Part shown: positions 1 to 7,976 of the stretch, piece after piece | Layout of the letters: each line of letters starts with the position of its first letter | Position numbering within the stretch: the first letter of the stretch is position 1 | From: Planctomycetaceae bacterium | GTDB lineage: Bacteria > Planctomycetota > Planctomycetia > Pirellulales > Pirellulaceae | NCBI GenBank assembly: GCA_002726515.1 | Contig: PBTE01000217.1 | Location: forward strand, 1 to 40,009 | Reading direction: 5' to 3' | DNA length: 40,009 nt | Notes under the pieces: generated by a model | What the model saw: the letters and a program-made list of their open reading frames with translations, nothing else | What the model was told of the DNA's origin: nothing | Databases searched by the model: none | Translations under genes and position numbers: made by a program

Positions 1-349
1 AGACCGTGTAGTTGATCGTCCGCTCGCGGGTCTCCCAGCAGGGCTTACAGACCGTGTAGTTGATCGTCCGCTCGCGGGTCTCCCAGACAGGCTTGCAGAC
101 CGTGTAGTTGATCGTCCGCTCGCGGGTCTCCCAGCAGGGTTTGCAGACCGTGTAGTTGATCGTCCGCTCGCGGGTCTCCCAAACAGGTTCGCAAACCGTG
201 TAGTTGATCGTCCGCTCACGGGTCTCCCAGACAGGCTTGCAGACCGTGTAGTTGATCGTTCGCTCGCGGGTCTCCCAACAGGGCTTGCAAACCGTGTAGT
301 TGATCGTCCGTTCGCGGGTCTCCCAGCAGGGCTTGCAAACCGTGTAGTT
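1..349 (-). repeat. 48-bp in-frame tandem repeat inside the YTV gene
   Basis: Seven full 48-bp units (349 down to 14) and the start of an eighth are visible, and the array continues beyond the window. Units differ by only a few bases, several of them silent (GTT/GTC, CGC/CGT) and others switching the TGC/TGT codon to GTC/GTT at repeat position 8. There are no spacers and every unit is a multiple of three, so this is a coding tandem repeat, not a CRISPR array. Confidence 0.95.
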
Positions 350-691
350 GCAAGTTCGATACCGCGTCTCATAGACTGGCTTGCAAACTGTGTATTCACA
401 GTCTCGATAATGCGTTTCACGGACGTACCGTACACAGTCGATTGTCTTATTTTCACATACGGTATCGTAAACCGTCTTATAACAGGTGAATTCCCGCGGT
501 TCACGAACAACTTTACGACATGTCTTCATGATTGTGCAGAGTTGTTGCTGGCAGCAACTATGGTCCGAGGCGTCGCAAGCGAAACTGCAGTGTCGATAGT
601 TGGCGACACCGCAGTAGGCTCCCAAGGCCATTTCCACCGACATCGCAACTGTAAAGGCCACAACCGCCGATACGCGTTGAATTAGTGTCAT
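1..691 (-). CDS. Secreted cysteine-rich YTV-repeat protein (3' part missing)
   Basis: The gene starts at ATG 691 (minus strand) after a GAGGAG ribosome site and stays open to the left edge, so only the first 230 residues are visible. Residues 1-24 look like a signal peptide (VVAFTVAMSVEMALGA, cleavage probably before YCG). A cysteine-rich stretch follows, then a degenerate repeat (EYTVCKPVYETRYRTC) and then near-identical 16-residue repeats of the form NYTVCKPCWETRERTI, in which position 8 alternates between Cys and Val. This matches the planctomycete YTV family (Pfam YTV), members of which are reported as cell-wall proteins in Rhodopirellula. I infer a cysteine-crosslinked surface protein; its role beyond structure is unknown. 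The C-terminus and total repeat number lie outside the window. Confidence 0.85.
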   Translation of the reverse strand, partial: MTLIQRVSAVVAFTVAMSVEMALGAYCGVANYRHCSFACDASDHSCCQQQLCTIMKTCRKVVREPREFTCYKTVYDTVCENKTIDCVRYVRETHYRDCEYTVCKPVYETRYRTCNYTVCKPCWETRERTINYTVCKPCWETRERTINYTVCKPVWETRERTINYTVCEPVWETRERTINYTVCKPCWETRERTINYTVCKPVWETRERTINYTVCKPCWETRERTINYTV

Positions 692-950
692 TTTGCGGTC
701 TCCTCGTTTCTCGCTCGATCCAAGGTCCTGGTTTTGAACAGTCTGATGTCCATCCTCAGCAACCAGTGTTGTGTGTCTTTTCCTGATGGCACCAGATTTT
801 GTTCCGAAATCGGTCTAGATCTGAAAACCCTGAAAATTACCCTCAACTATGCAAAGACCTAAACAATGGGGCCTATGTGGTCAGTAATCGTCAACATGAG
901 ACAACAGAGTGAAATAGAAAGAATGCATAAAACAAAAGTAATGCGGAGGG

Positions 951-968
951 TGGTGTGGATAAACACCA
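951..968. promoter_or_regulatory. Inverted repeat, candidate Rex operator
   Basis: The sequence is TGGTGT-GGATAA-ACACCA, a perfect 6+6 inverted repeat with a 6-nt spacer. It has the size and the GTG/CAC core of known Rex operators (consensus close to TTGTGAA-N4-TTCACAA) but differs at the outer positions. It lies where the -35 region of the TACAAT box at 982-987 would be, about 195 bp before rex, so repressor binding there could block transcription. Autoregulation by Rex is inferred. Confidence 0.4.
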
Positions 969-981
969 TGAACAGCTTGGA

Positions 982-987
982 TACAAT
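982..987 (+). promoter_or_regulatory. Possible -10 box of the rex promoter
   Basis: TACAAT is a 5/6 match to the sigma-70 -10 consensus. No good -35 hexamer lies 16-18 bases upstream; the inverted repeat at 951-968 occupies that position. An alternative -10, TATAGT, lies at 996-1001. Transcription would start near 994-1008 and leave a leader of about 155-170 nt. Confidence 0.3.
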
Positions 988-1161
988 ATGTCTGTTATAG
1001 TAATTTGCATGATTTGAAGGAGACTGCCACAAACCACTCCTCCGGTGAAGCTTGTGGTGGGCGTCGGCTTGTCCTACAGTAACCACAAAAGAGAAAGTGG
1101 GCTGAGTGGTTTCATGCTCGACCGTTAACTCCTTCCCGCAAAGTGCACCGAGGGAAACCAG

Positions 1162-1809
1162 GTGGAAACAACAAATGACGGCCAAGTACCTCGAGCGGTC
1201 GTGCATCGGCTCAGTTTATATCTACGCGAACTGCAGCAGCTAATCATCAACGGTCGGTCGACCACCAGTTCCACTCAACTTGGCAAGTTGCTTGGTTTCA
1301 CCGACGCACAAGTCCGAAAGGATTTGGCGCATTTCGGACAGTTCGGCTATCCGGGCATCGGTTATCGCTGCGAAGAACTGATTGTTGCTATCAAGAGCAT
1401 CCTGGGTACCGATCACGAGTGGCCGGTGGCCATCGTAGGAGTCGGCAACCTGGGAAGGGCATTGCTGGGATACCGCGGTTTTCACAACCAGGGATTTCGA
1501 GTGGTGGCAGCTTTTGACACCGATCCCGAAAAGGTGGGAGAAAAATTCGAAGGAATTCTAGTCTACCCCACCGATCAAATATCGGAATTCATTCGCCAAC
1601 ACAGTATACGGCTGGCGATGATTGCAGTGCCCGCCAGTTCGGCTCAAATCGTGGCAGACGAACTGGTTCGTTCCGGTGTCGAAGGAATCGTCAATTTCGC
1701 ACCTGTCACGCTGGCCCACCCCGCAGGTATCTGGGTTGAGCGGGTTGACTTGGCCATTGAACTGGAGCAGCTTTCTTTCTCAGTTGTGAACCGTCAACAA
1801 AATACGTAA
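1162..1809 (+). CDS. rex: Redox-sensing transcriptional repressor Rex
   Basis: Rex represses fermentative and respiratory genes when NADH is low and leaves DNA when NADH binds. The protein has 215 residues, the usual length. Residues about 9-70 form the winged helix (SSTQLGKLLGFTDAQVRKDL, then the wing FGQFGYPGIGY). The Rossmann domain carries GVGNLG at 93-98, and Asp119 in AFDTDP is placed to bind the NADH ribose. The C-terminal helix that swaps between subunits is present. The start is GTG 1162, with GAGGGA seven bases upstream. The gene is monocistronic here, followed 55 bp later by tRNA-Gln. The organism's Rex targets are not visible in the window. Confidence 0.97.
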   Translation: METTNDGQVPRAVVHRLSLYLRELQQLIINGRSTTSSTQLGKLLGFTDAQVRKDLAHFGQFGYPGIGYRCEELIVAIKSILGTDHEWPVAIVGVGNLGRALLGYRGFHNQGFRVVAAFDTDPEKVGEKFEGILVYPTDQISEFIRQHSIRLAMIAVPASSAQIVADELVRSGVEGIVNFAPVTLAHPAGIWVERVDLAIELEQLSFSVVNRQQNT

Positions 1810-1864
1810 GCTATGAAGAACCTGTGGAAAATCCGGTTCTAGACGAGAGACTCCCACGAAACAC

Positions 1865-1935
1865 TACCCCCTGGTGTAATGGCAGCACTACGGATTTTGG
1901 TTCCGTCAGTCGAGGTTCGAGTCCTCGGGGGGTAG
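1865..1935 (+). tRNA. tRNA-Gln (anticodon UUG)
   Basis: The acceptor stem TACCCCC (1865-1871) pairs with GGGGGTA (1928-1934), and the discriminator is G1935. The anticodon stem ACGGA/TCCGT encloses loop TTTTGGT with anticodon TTG (reads CAA, CAG by wobble). The T arm is CGAGG-TTCGAGT-CCTCG at 1911-1927. CCA is not encoded; a CCA/poly(A) polymerase family enzyme is present at 25121-26407. Confidence 0.95.
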
Positions 1936-2030
1936 CTATCCGTAACCCATGTCCGCGATGGGTATTGGCAACCATCTGTGCGGATTGGTGCGCCCCCTGT
2001 CGTTCGCGAAAAAGCTAAGCATCGCTTGCT

Positions 2031-3749
2031 CTATTCGGCCCGCAACTTGGCCAACGTCTGACTGGCTTGGGAATGATCAGGGTCCCACTTCAGGGCCTTT
2101 TCGTAGGATTCGATGGCATTTTGCCGCTGCTCGAGCAATTCGCATGCAATACCACGTAGGAAGTAGCCTTTTGCCTGACCTGGCTCACGTCGAATGATCT
2201 GGTTGAAATCATTCAGAGCTCGCTGAAAGTCACCCGTGTTCAGGTAGGCTTTTCCACGGTTGGCGTAGGACAGAACGTAAACGGGGTTTCTGTTGATCGA
2301 GTCGGTAAAATATTGAACTGCTTTGGCAAATTTCTTTTGTCTTAAATAGACAACTCCTCTCCAAAAATCAGCTCGTGGATCGTCTTGAATTCGTGAGAAG
2401 TCCTGCAATGCCAGATCCAATTCATCCAGGTAGTACCACACGATGCCACGTCGGAACCGTGCCTCACCGGCGAATCCCGGCGCCTTGCTTAAAGCTTCGG
2501 TGTACAACTCGACAGCCTTTTTAAGATTGCCTAACATCCGATGCGCAGTTCCTTGAAACATCAAAGCTGTTACTTGATTCGGATCCAGGTCCAGCACCGC
2601 TTGGGTTGCCTCAATTGCTGCACTGTATTGTGCCTCTCGCTGACTTTCCGGAACATATTTCCCCAGTTCGAGATGGGCGCTGGCGATCCTGACCAGCTGT
2701 TGTTGCATCTTCTCAGAACCGGAAAAATCTGATTGGGAACCAAAACCGTCGCCTTTTTCAAGACCCACTCCAGCAGCTTCAACCTTTTGGAGGGCTTCGG
2801 TCAGAATGCTGATGGCACGGGAATAGTCCGAAATGATCGATTCGCTATCACCGGGACTCATTGCTGACGCTCGGGTTGCCGATTCGAAGTAGGTAGAACC
2901 TAATCTTTCTGTGAATTCTATATTTTCCGGCGCCAACTCATGAGCTCGTTCCAGGTCGTCGATTGCCTTGACAGTCCTTCCCAGGCTACTATTTCCCAGC
3001 CCTCGTTCAAAATGGGTGTCTGCAAGTTCTGTGATGATGGTTTTCTGTTCGTCGCGATAGCTTTCGGCACCCACCAAGGTCTTCAGCGTCTCAATAACCG
3101 TGGTCAGGGAGCCGACTCCCTTCTCAATGTTCTTGTTCGCATCCAGATTGCCCAGACCCGCATCCTGTTGACCGTATTGAATCAGGGCTTTTCCGTAGTT
3201 ACTCAGAAATTCCGTGTCGGTCGGTAAAGTTTCGACAGCTCGTTCGAAGTCTTGTGTCGCTTCGCGATAGTTCTCAATATCCATGTACAGTTTTCCCCGC
3301 TCGTTTAATCCAATTGGATTATTGGGAGAACGTGCAAGGGCACTATCAAACGACTTTAAAGCAAGATCGTAATAACGGAGTTCGTAAAAAGCCTTACCAC
3401 GTCCCAGTAAGGCACGTACATCTCCGTGGCCCTGCGGGGTATTCAGAATTTGTGTATATCGAACTACCGCCTCCAAAAATCTCTCTGCTTCTACAAGTTG
3501 CGTGGCTTCGTTGATCGCTTCATCCAGAGTAAGGTTCTGGTTCTCATTCGTTCCCTCAGCAGCCGTGTTTTCTCGTTCGGGTTTGGTCGACAAGTTTTCG
3601 CTGTCTGAGTTGCTTTCACTCACAACGTCCAGGTCTGGAAACAATGATTCGGTCCCTTCCTCCTGGGCTCCGACAGGACTCAGCATGAACGCCAATAGCA
3701 AGAGCACTATTGCCGTACAAAATTCAAGTCGTTTATTCCGCAAGTTCAT
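2031..3749 (-). CDS. Exported tetratricopeptide repeat protein
   Basis: This is a 572-residue protein with a signal peptide (residues about 1-28: basic start, then AIVLLLLAFMLSPVGA, cleavage before QEE), an acidic, Ser/Glu-rich linker to about residue 60, and roughly nine TPR helix pairs to the C-terminus. Clear TPR units include RALLGRGKAFYELRYYDLAL, LNERGKLYMDIENYREATQD and YANRGKAYLNTGDFQRALND. I chose ATG 3749 because CGAGGA lies six bases upstream and it gives a proper signal peptide; an ATG at 3794 would add 15 residues and spoil it. The last TPR ends almost at the stop, so there is no catalytic domain. It is probably a scaffold outside the cytoplasmic membrane; its partner is unknown. 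It converges with rex and the tRNA. Confidence 0.85.
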   Translation of the reverse strand: MNLRNKRLEFCTAIVLLLLAFMLSPVGAQEEGTESLFPDLDVVSESNSDSENLSTKPERENTAAEGTNENQNLTLDEAINEATQLVEAERFLEAVVRYTQILNTPQGHGDVRALLGRGKAFYELRYYDLALKSFDSALARSPNNPIGLNERGKLYMDIENYREATQDFERAVETLPTDTEFLSNYGKALIQYGQQDAGLGNLDANKNIEKGVGSLTTVIETLKTLVGAESYRDEQKTIITELADTHFERGLGNSSLGRTVKAIDDLERAHELAPENIEFTERLGSTYFESATRASAMSPGDSESIISDYSRAISILTEALQKVEAAGVGLEKGDGFGSQSDFSGSEKMQQQLVRIASAHLELGKYVPESQREAQYSAAIEATQAVLDLDPNQVTALMFQGTAHRMLGNLKKAVELYTEALSKAPGFAGEARFRRGIVWYYLDELDLALQDFSRIQDDPRADFWRGVVYLRQKKFAKAVQYFTDSINRNPVYVLSYANRGKAYLNTGDFQRALNDFNQIIRREPGQAKGYFLRGIACELLEQRQNAIESYEKALKWDPDHSQASQTLAKLRAE

Positions 3750-4596
3750 CACACATCCTCGCATTTCAAGAATTTTCATTGGAAGACTAGTCAAGGAGTT
3801 CTGTTGTTTATGGAAATTTTTCCGGTCTTCTCCCGTGGGTCAGTTCAAATTGGGCTGGCTAACTACTGTAAAGCGAACCGCCATTAAACCAAATCCTCCC
3901 GTCCGATCCGGAACAATAAAATAACTTCGTAGCTATCCAACCACGGCGCAGGACTGCAGGGATATTCGTACCACACTCAAATAGTCGAATTAATTATAGG
4001 TTCTCCTTGCCAACTGGCTGTCATTTTGAACAAACACCATTAGAAGAAGCTTGGCATAGAATCGCACTAAGAGGACTTTTTCGAATAGTTGGCAGAATCC
4101 ACACAATTGCCTGATCAAAGAACCTTGGGAAATTCAAGGATCGCCCAGACGACTGCCAACCGGTGTGTTAAAGACAAGACTGGATTTGCCAACTTTAGCC
4201 AGGTCGATCGCAGGCCGAAATCGGGGAGACTGCTTTCAGACGTCTGGGAGAACGGGTGACTGGGTTTGGATTCTTCGGAGGTGATATGAATCGTCTCCAT
4301 TGGGACTCGATGGGTTGCCGTCGCCAATCCTCTGAATGAAGCCCGGTCTCCCTGGACAGAAACCACCACTTGCAAGTCCAATCCGCTAGAAACCGCCCGG
4401 ATCAAGTTGACTTCGTCAGACCGGTTTCCTACCAGGGCATTCTGAATAGAGCCCTGTCAGAGTAAGGAAAAATGGAATTTTCCTGTTGTAACAACCAAAT
4501 GAAAAACACCGATCCAGAAGAGACGGCCGAACCAACCAGGCTGGCCACATCACCAACTCTATGGCAGCAACGGCCCGAAGGTGACAACTTTTTTCA
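3750..4596. other. 847-bp gap without a recognisable gene
   Basis: The stretch lies between two minus-strand genes. The longest minus-strand frame (4115-4405, 96 residues, ATG at 4405) continues open upstream to a stop near 4457; it reads fairly smoothly (DLQVVVSVQGDRASFRGLAT) but has no ribosome site and no family I recognise. It could be a remnant of a decayed gene. No RNA gene or clear terminator is visible. Confidence 0.4.
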
Positions 4597-5445
4597 TCAA
4601 GGGGTTTTTGCATCAGCTGCTATTTTCTGATCGTTCAGTTGCCAGTCATAATCGAGATAAAACACTCGGACCTGACCGCTACGGGCAAGATTTTGAGTGG
4701 CGGGCGTGGGCAAATAATCAGCAATACTTGATAGTAACTGGGACTCTCCGCTCCCAAAATCACTTCCAAACCATTTCAGGATCTTTGACAATTCCATTCG
4801 ACGATTTGCAGGATCACACCGGAAATTGCGAGAGTCCGAGAAAAATGTTCTCGTATTGTCCTCTAACTGCTTCAATAGTTTGTCTGGCAAGTAAGCCTCA
4901 TCCCTAAGTTTGGGACAACCGCGGGAAGCGCAGACAATGGCAAAATGGATACGAGGTTCGTTCATTTTGCGAAGAATCTGATGTTCGATGTGATCGAGTG
5001 AATATTCTGACCCGCCTACCAACAACAGCAGGTCGTGCCAAATGTTGTACCCAGTCAGTTTGGAGGCATGCCTGGTAATACTGGTTGTCGGGTATTCACG
5101 CAGAATTCCCTTCAGCGTGACTGCGTTATAAGCGTTGATCCAAAAAGCCAGTTGGGCAGAGTATGTTGCAGGCTTGCGTCGATTCGCTTGAGAAAGATGG
5201 TCCAAAAAGTTGTCCAGCGCTTCCAGGTCAGTGGCTGACCGTTGCCATGCCCCGTAATTGACATCTCCAGATCGGTCCACGTATTTCTTCAACAATGTAT
5301 CGTACTGGGAATATTGAACCTGATCGATGGAAATCAGGGAAGCTCGCTCCCAGTGCCTGCCCAGCCTGGTCTTCGTGCCCGCAAGGCTGCTGGATGCCCA
5401 GATCAGCAACGTGCCCATCACAAACAATTGATACCGCCAAGGCAT
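4597..5445 (-). CDS. DUF547 family exported protein
   Basis: This 282-residue protein has an N-terminal signal peptide (MPWRYQLFVMGTLLIWASSSLA). The DUF547 hallmarks follow in order: LAFWINAYNAVTLKGIL, then IHFAIVCASRGCPKLRDEAY, then an ELSKILKWFGSDFG segment and a C-terminal FYLDYDWQLN. DUF547 proteins are usually periplasmic and of unknown biochemical function; a thiol-protease-like role has been suggested for the family but is not shown here. Cys and His residues are conserved around CASRGCP. I start at ATG 5445 because AGGAGAGG lies just upstream; an upstream start at 5478 would add 11 residues. It stands alone and is divergent from the rpsB cluster. Confidence 0.88.
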   Translation of the reverse strand: MPWRYQLFVMGTLLIWASSSLAGTKTRLGRHWERASLISIDQVQYSQYDTLLKKYVDRSGDVNYGAWQRSATDLEALDNFLDHLSQANRRKPATYSAQLAFWINAYNAVTLKGILREYPTTSITRHASKLTGYNIWHDLLLLVGGSEYSLDHIEHQILRKMNEPRIHFAIVCASRGCPKLRDEAYLPDKLLKQLEDNTRTFFSDSRNFRCDPANRRMELSKILKWFGSDFGSGESQLLSSIADYLPTPATQNLARSGQVRVFYLDYDWQLNDQKIAADAKTP

Positions 5446-5866
5446 GAAAGCCCTCTCCTGATTAAGTCTAGGCACCAACGTCTTCCCTGTAGGGATTTTT
5501 CCAGCAAGGATGTCCAGCCTGCAACCTATTCTACCCCGCCCAGGTCACGACTGGGCAGCCTGAACGACGTAAGTGGTGGCAACGAAACAGCCGCACGTCT
5601 CTTGTCAGCAGGTTTTACCAAATCGACTCCCGGCCGACATCCGGCCGAAAAACATGACAGCAACGAAACAACGACCTCGGCTATCAACCCACCGGGCTCC
5701 CGGCGTCCCTAGAATGAACTGGATGGACAATTTCTTCTTGTTCTTCTTGGTCCCATTGGAGAACTGATCTATTTCCAAGACCCGTTCGCATTGCAAAGCC
5801 CGCCATTCATTCTGCACCACCGTCTGAATTCTCGGGCTTCCTACGAGGCGAAGCTTGCCAATGTAA
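5446..5866. other. Divergent gap upstream of the rpsB promoter
   Basis: The gap holds the promoter of the DUF547 gene (not identified) and the approach to the rpsB promoter. Overlapping short frames on both strands have no ribosome site and read as random. A short GC-rich inverted repeat (CGGCCG...CGGCCG) lies near 5633-5650. I see no tRNA, tmRNA, RNase P or SRP RNA signature. Confidence 0.4.
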
Positions 5867-5895
5867 TTGACGATGGCGGCTAAAACTGTTATGGT
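5867..5895 (+). promoter_or_regulatory. Promoter of the rpsB-tsf-pyrH-frr cluster
   Basis: TTGACG at 5867-5872 and TATGGT at 5890-5895 are separated by exactly 17 bases. Each is a good sigma-70-type match (5/6 and 4/6). Transcription would start near 5902, a few bases before the hairpin at 5908-5944, giving a leader of about 137 nt to rpsB. Confidence 0.55.
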
Positions 5896-5907
5896 TCGTA
5901 GCTTGGT

Positions 5908-5944
5908 ATTACCCGTCCTCTAAAGGGCGGGAGGGTAATTTTTT
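5908..5944 (+). terminator. Terminator-like hairpin at the start of the rpsB leader
   Basis: ATTACCCGTCC (5908-5918) pairs with GGGCGGG (5925-5931) and TAAT (5936-5939) around a TCTAAA loop, with AGGG bulged, and six T residues follow (5939-5944). It has the form of an intrinsic terminator in the plus direction. No plus-strand gene lies upstream within the window for at least 3.9 kb, so it probably acts on the rpsB leader, as an attenuator or 5' stabilising hairpin, or ends a very short RNA. Confidence 0.6.
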
Positions 5945-5965
5945 CTAGTTTGCCTGCGTGCTCCC

Positions 5966-6038
5966 GATAGCCTGCCAGTCTCAAAGGCTATCTCCCTGGG
6001 TAGGACGTGAGGTGTGATATCTCCTGGAGGTGTGTCCT
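5966..6038 (+). promoter_or_regulatory. Two further leader helices before rpsB
   Basis: GATAGCCT (5966-5973) pairs perfectly with AGGCTATC (5985-5992) over an 11-nt loop. AGGAC (6002-6006) can pair with GTCCT (6034-6038), which ends directly before the rpsB ATG and encloses the Shine-Dalgarno CTGGAGG (6024-6030). Such a layout suits translational feedback by S2, known in other bacteria but inferred here. Confidence 0.45.
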
Positions 6039-6878
6039 ATGGCGGAAAGTTTGGTAGAGCAGATGATTCAAGCGGGAGTCCATTTTGGACATCGGGCCAG
6101 TCGTTGGAACCCCAAGATGGCCCCCTATATTTACGCTCGCAAAAACTTAATTCACATTGTCGACATTCGTGAAACGATTCGAGGGTTGCTGCGCGCAAGA
6201 AAATTCCTCAAGCAAATTGCCTCCCGCAAGGGATTGATCCTCTTTGTCGGCACGAAACGTCAGGCCAGTGAAACAATCGAAAGGGAGTCATTGCGGTGCA
6301 AGATGCCCTATGTGAGCGAACGCTGGCTGGGAGGAACGCTGACTAATTTCCGTACAATTCGCAGTCGTTTGTCTCGACTGGAAGAACTCGAGGCATTGCG
6401 TGCGGGTGAAGAGTTATCGCAATACTCTAAGAAGATGCAGTCAGCACTGAGCCGTGAATATCGCAAGATGTATCGCAACCTCAACGGAATGCGAACCATG
6501 GCCCGCTTACCAGCGTGTGTCGTGGTCGTCGATCCCAATAAAGAAAAGAACGCCATCACTGAATCACGTAAACTCGGGTTAACGACGGTCGCATTGATCG
6601 ACACGGACTGCAATCCCGATTTGGTGGACCTGCCGATTCCCGGAAATGACGACAGTATTCGCTCGATCGAGCTGATTATGAAGAATCTGGCCGATGCCGT
6701 GATCGAGGGAAATGCCAGCGCCGCGGCTGAAGAAAAGGCTGAAGAAAAGGCTGAAGAAAAGGCTGAAGAAAAGGCTGAAAAAAAGCATCCGGTCAGTACC
6801 AAGGCGAGTGCCGCTCAAAAAGAGGCTCAAAAAGATCCCTCGGAAACAAAAGAGGCCTCGGAAACAAGCGCCACCTAA
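6039..6878 (+). CDS. rpsB: 30S ribosomal protein S2
   Basis: S2 binds the small-subunit body near S1 and is needed for translation initiation. The 279-residue product starts at ATG 6039, eight bases after CTGGAGG; an upstream in-frame GTG at 6030 lies inside the ribosome site and is unlikely. Family motifs are clear: [36 protein letters not shown] and [12 protein letters not shown], and [17 protein letters not shown] and [14 protein letters not shown] close the fold near residue 225. About 50 extra residues follow, with five EEKA-type repeats and a Lys/Glu/Ser/Thr-rich end, which E. coli S2 lacks. The gene leads the rpsB-tsf-pyrH-frr cluster. Confidence 0.98.
   Translation: MAESLVEQMIQAGVHFGHRASRWNPKMAPYIYARKNLIHIVDIRETIRGLLRARKFLKQIASRKGLILFVGTKRQASETIERESLRCKMPYVSERWLGGTLTNFRTIRSRLSRLEELEALRAGEELSQYSKKMQSALSREYRKMYRNLNGMRTMARLPACVVVVDPNKEKNAITESRKLGLTTVALIDTDCNPDLVDLPIPGNDDSIRSIELIMKNLADAVIEGNASAAAEEKAEEKAEEKAEEKAEKKHPVSTKASAAQKEAQKDPSETKEASETSAT
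6726..6785 (+). repeat. 12-bp tandem repeat in the rpsB tail
   Basis: Four exact copies of GCTGAAGAAAAG are followed by one variant copy (GCTGAAAAAAAG). They encode an AEEK repeat. Slippage at such units could change tail length between strains without breaking the frame. Confidence 0.93.
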
Positions 6879-6964
6879 ATTCCACATTCATTACAGGGAC
6901 GTCTTCACCACGTCTCTTGTGCCCACAAACATTGAAATCAATTCTCGGAGGAGGAACGCGTAAG

Positions 6965-7816
6965 ATGGCGGAGATTACTGCGGTGGCGGTTAAGGCCTTA
7001 CGAGATAAAACCGGACTGCCCATGATGGAATGCAAAAAAGCACTCGTTGATGCTGACGGCGACCAGGAACTGGCGGTTACGAAACTGCGTGAAAGCGGTG
7101 CCAAAACCCTGGCGAAGCGCGCAGACCGGCAAACATCATTTGGTCGATTCGGTATTCACACCAGCATCGATCCAGGTGCAGGAGCCATGGTAGAACTCAA
7201 GTGTGAAAGTGCCCCCGTCACTCAGAACGAAGATTTTATTCAGTTAGCCAATGACTTGGCTAAACAACTGGCTACCAAGTCTGACATCACGACTGCCGAC
7301 GAGTTGCTGGATCAAACCTCCCCCACCCAAACGGAGAAAACTCTCCGGGAGGTCAAGGATGATCTCTTTAACCGCATCCGCGAGGTTTTCAACATTGGCA
7401 GAATGATTCGAATCGATGGCCCGTGCGGAGGTTACAGTCACAATGCTACAACAGTTTCTGGCGCTATCATACATATTGAGGGAGGAAACGCCGAAGCTGC
7501 CAAAGATATCTGTATGCACATTGCTGCCCTCAGCCCCAAGGCCCTTCATACGGAAGAACTCGATCAGGAACTGGTGGCGAAAGAACGAAGTATTCTGACC
7601 GAACAAGCTCGCCAGGAAGGAAAGCCCGACAACATTATCGAGAAAATGGTCGAGGGAAGGATGCGTAACTTCTATGCTCAACACGTGCTGACGGAACAAT
7701 CTTTCGTTAAAGATGACAGTGTCACCGTGGGTAAGTTCGCTAGTAGCCAAAACATGACGTTGAAGAAATTTGTGCACTGGGTGCTAGGCGACGACAATCA
7801 GCCAGAAGAGACTTAG
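6965..7816 (+). CDS. tsf: Translation elongation factor Ts
   Basis: EF-Ts recharges EF-Tu by releasing GDP. The 283-residue protein starts at ATG 6965, with GGAGGAGG ten bases upstream. The N-terminal UBA-like domain reads AVAVKALRDKTGLPMMECKK, and the core domains continue to KKFVHWVLGD. The motif normally reading CETDFVARN, whose Asp-Phe contacts EF-Tu in E. coli, here reads CESAPVTQN (residues 80-88). Because flanking residues align without a gap, this is a real substitution; I believe it is typical of planctomycetes. The gene follows rpsB after 86 bp, which include an 8-bp hairpin (AGGGACGT/ACGTCTCT, about 6895-6917) with no T tract. Confidence 0.97.
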   Translation: MAEITAVAVKALRDKTGLPMMECKKALVDADGDQELAVTKLRESGAKTLAKRADRQTSFGRFGIHTSIDPGAGAMVELKCESAPVTQNEDFIQLANDLAKQLATKSDITTADELLDQTSPTQTEKTLREVKDDLFNRIREVFNIGRMIRIDGPCGGYSHNATTVSGAIIHIEGGNAEAAKDICMHIAALSPKALHTEELDQELVAKERSILTEQARQEGKPDNIIEKMVEGRMRNFYAQHVLTEQSFVKDDSVTVGKFASSQNMTLKKFVHWVLGDDNQPEET

Positions 7817-7976
7817 AGCCTTCCTTCCCCAAGAAACTAGTTCCAGAACTTGGCACGACTCGATGTGAGTTCACAGATCCATTCAATGATTCAATTGACG
7901 GATTTGAGGTTCACTTTTCTCGCACCAATGTCAAGTCCTCGTCAAAAACAGGAACGGAAAGCGAAGGTCTGCAAGG

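Larger units (their letters stand above)
692..1161. other. Divergent intergenic region between the YTV gene and rex
   Basis: This stretch separates two divergently transcribed genes and should hold both promoters. I see an 18-bp inverted repeat at 951-968 and a possible -10 box at 982-987 (listed separately). A second, weaker pairing CCACAA...TTGTGG lies near 1030-1057 in the rex leader. An open frame on the minus strand at 859-1206 has no ribosome site or family resemblance and overlaps rex, so I do not call it a gene. Confidence 0.6.

Noticed and set aside
1..349. Regular repeats that could be mistaken for a CRISPR array
   Set aside because: Units are contiguous with no unique spacers, are in frame, and encode a known type of protein repeat.
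859..1206. 115-residue minus-strand frame upstream of and overlapping rex
   Set aside because: No ribosome site, no family pattern, and it overlaps the certain rex gene.
6308..6802. 164-residue minus-strand frame across rpsB
   Set aside because: Ser/Phe-rich product is the mirror of the AEEK repeat and S2 codons; shadow of rpsB.
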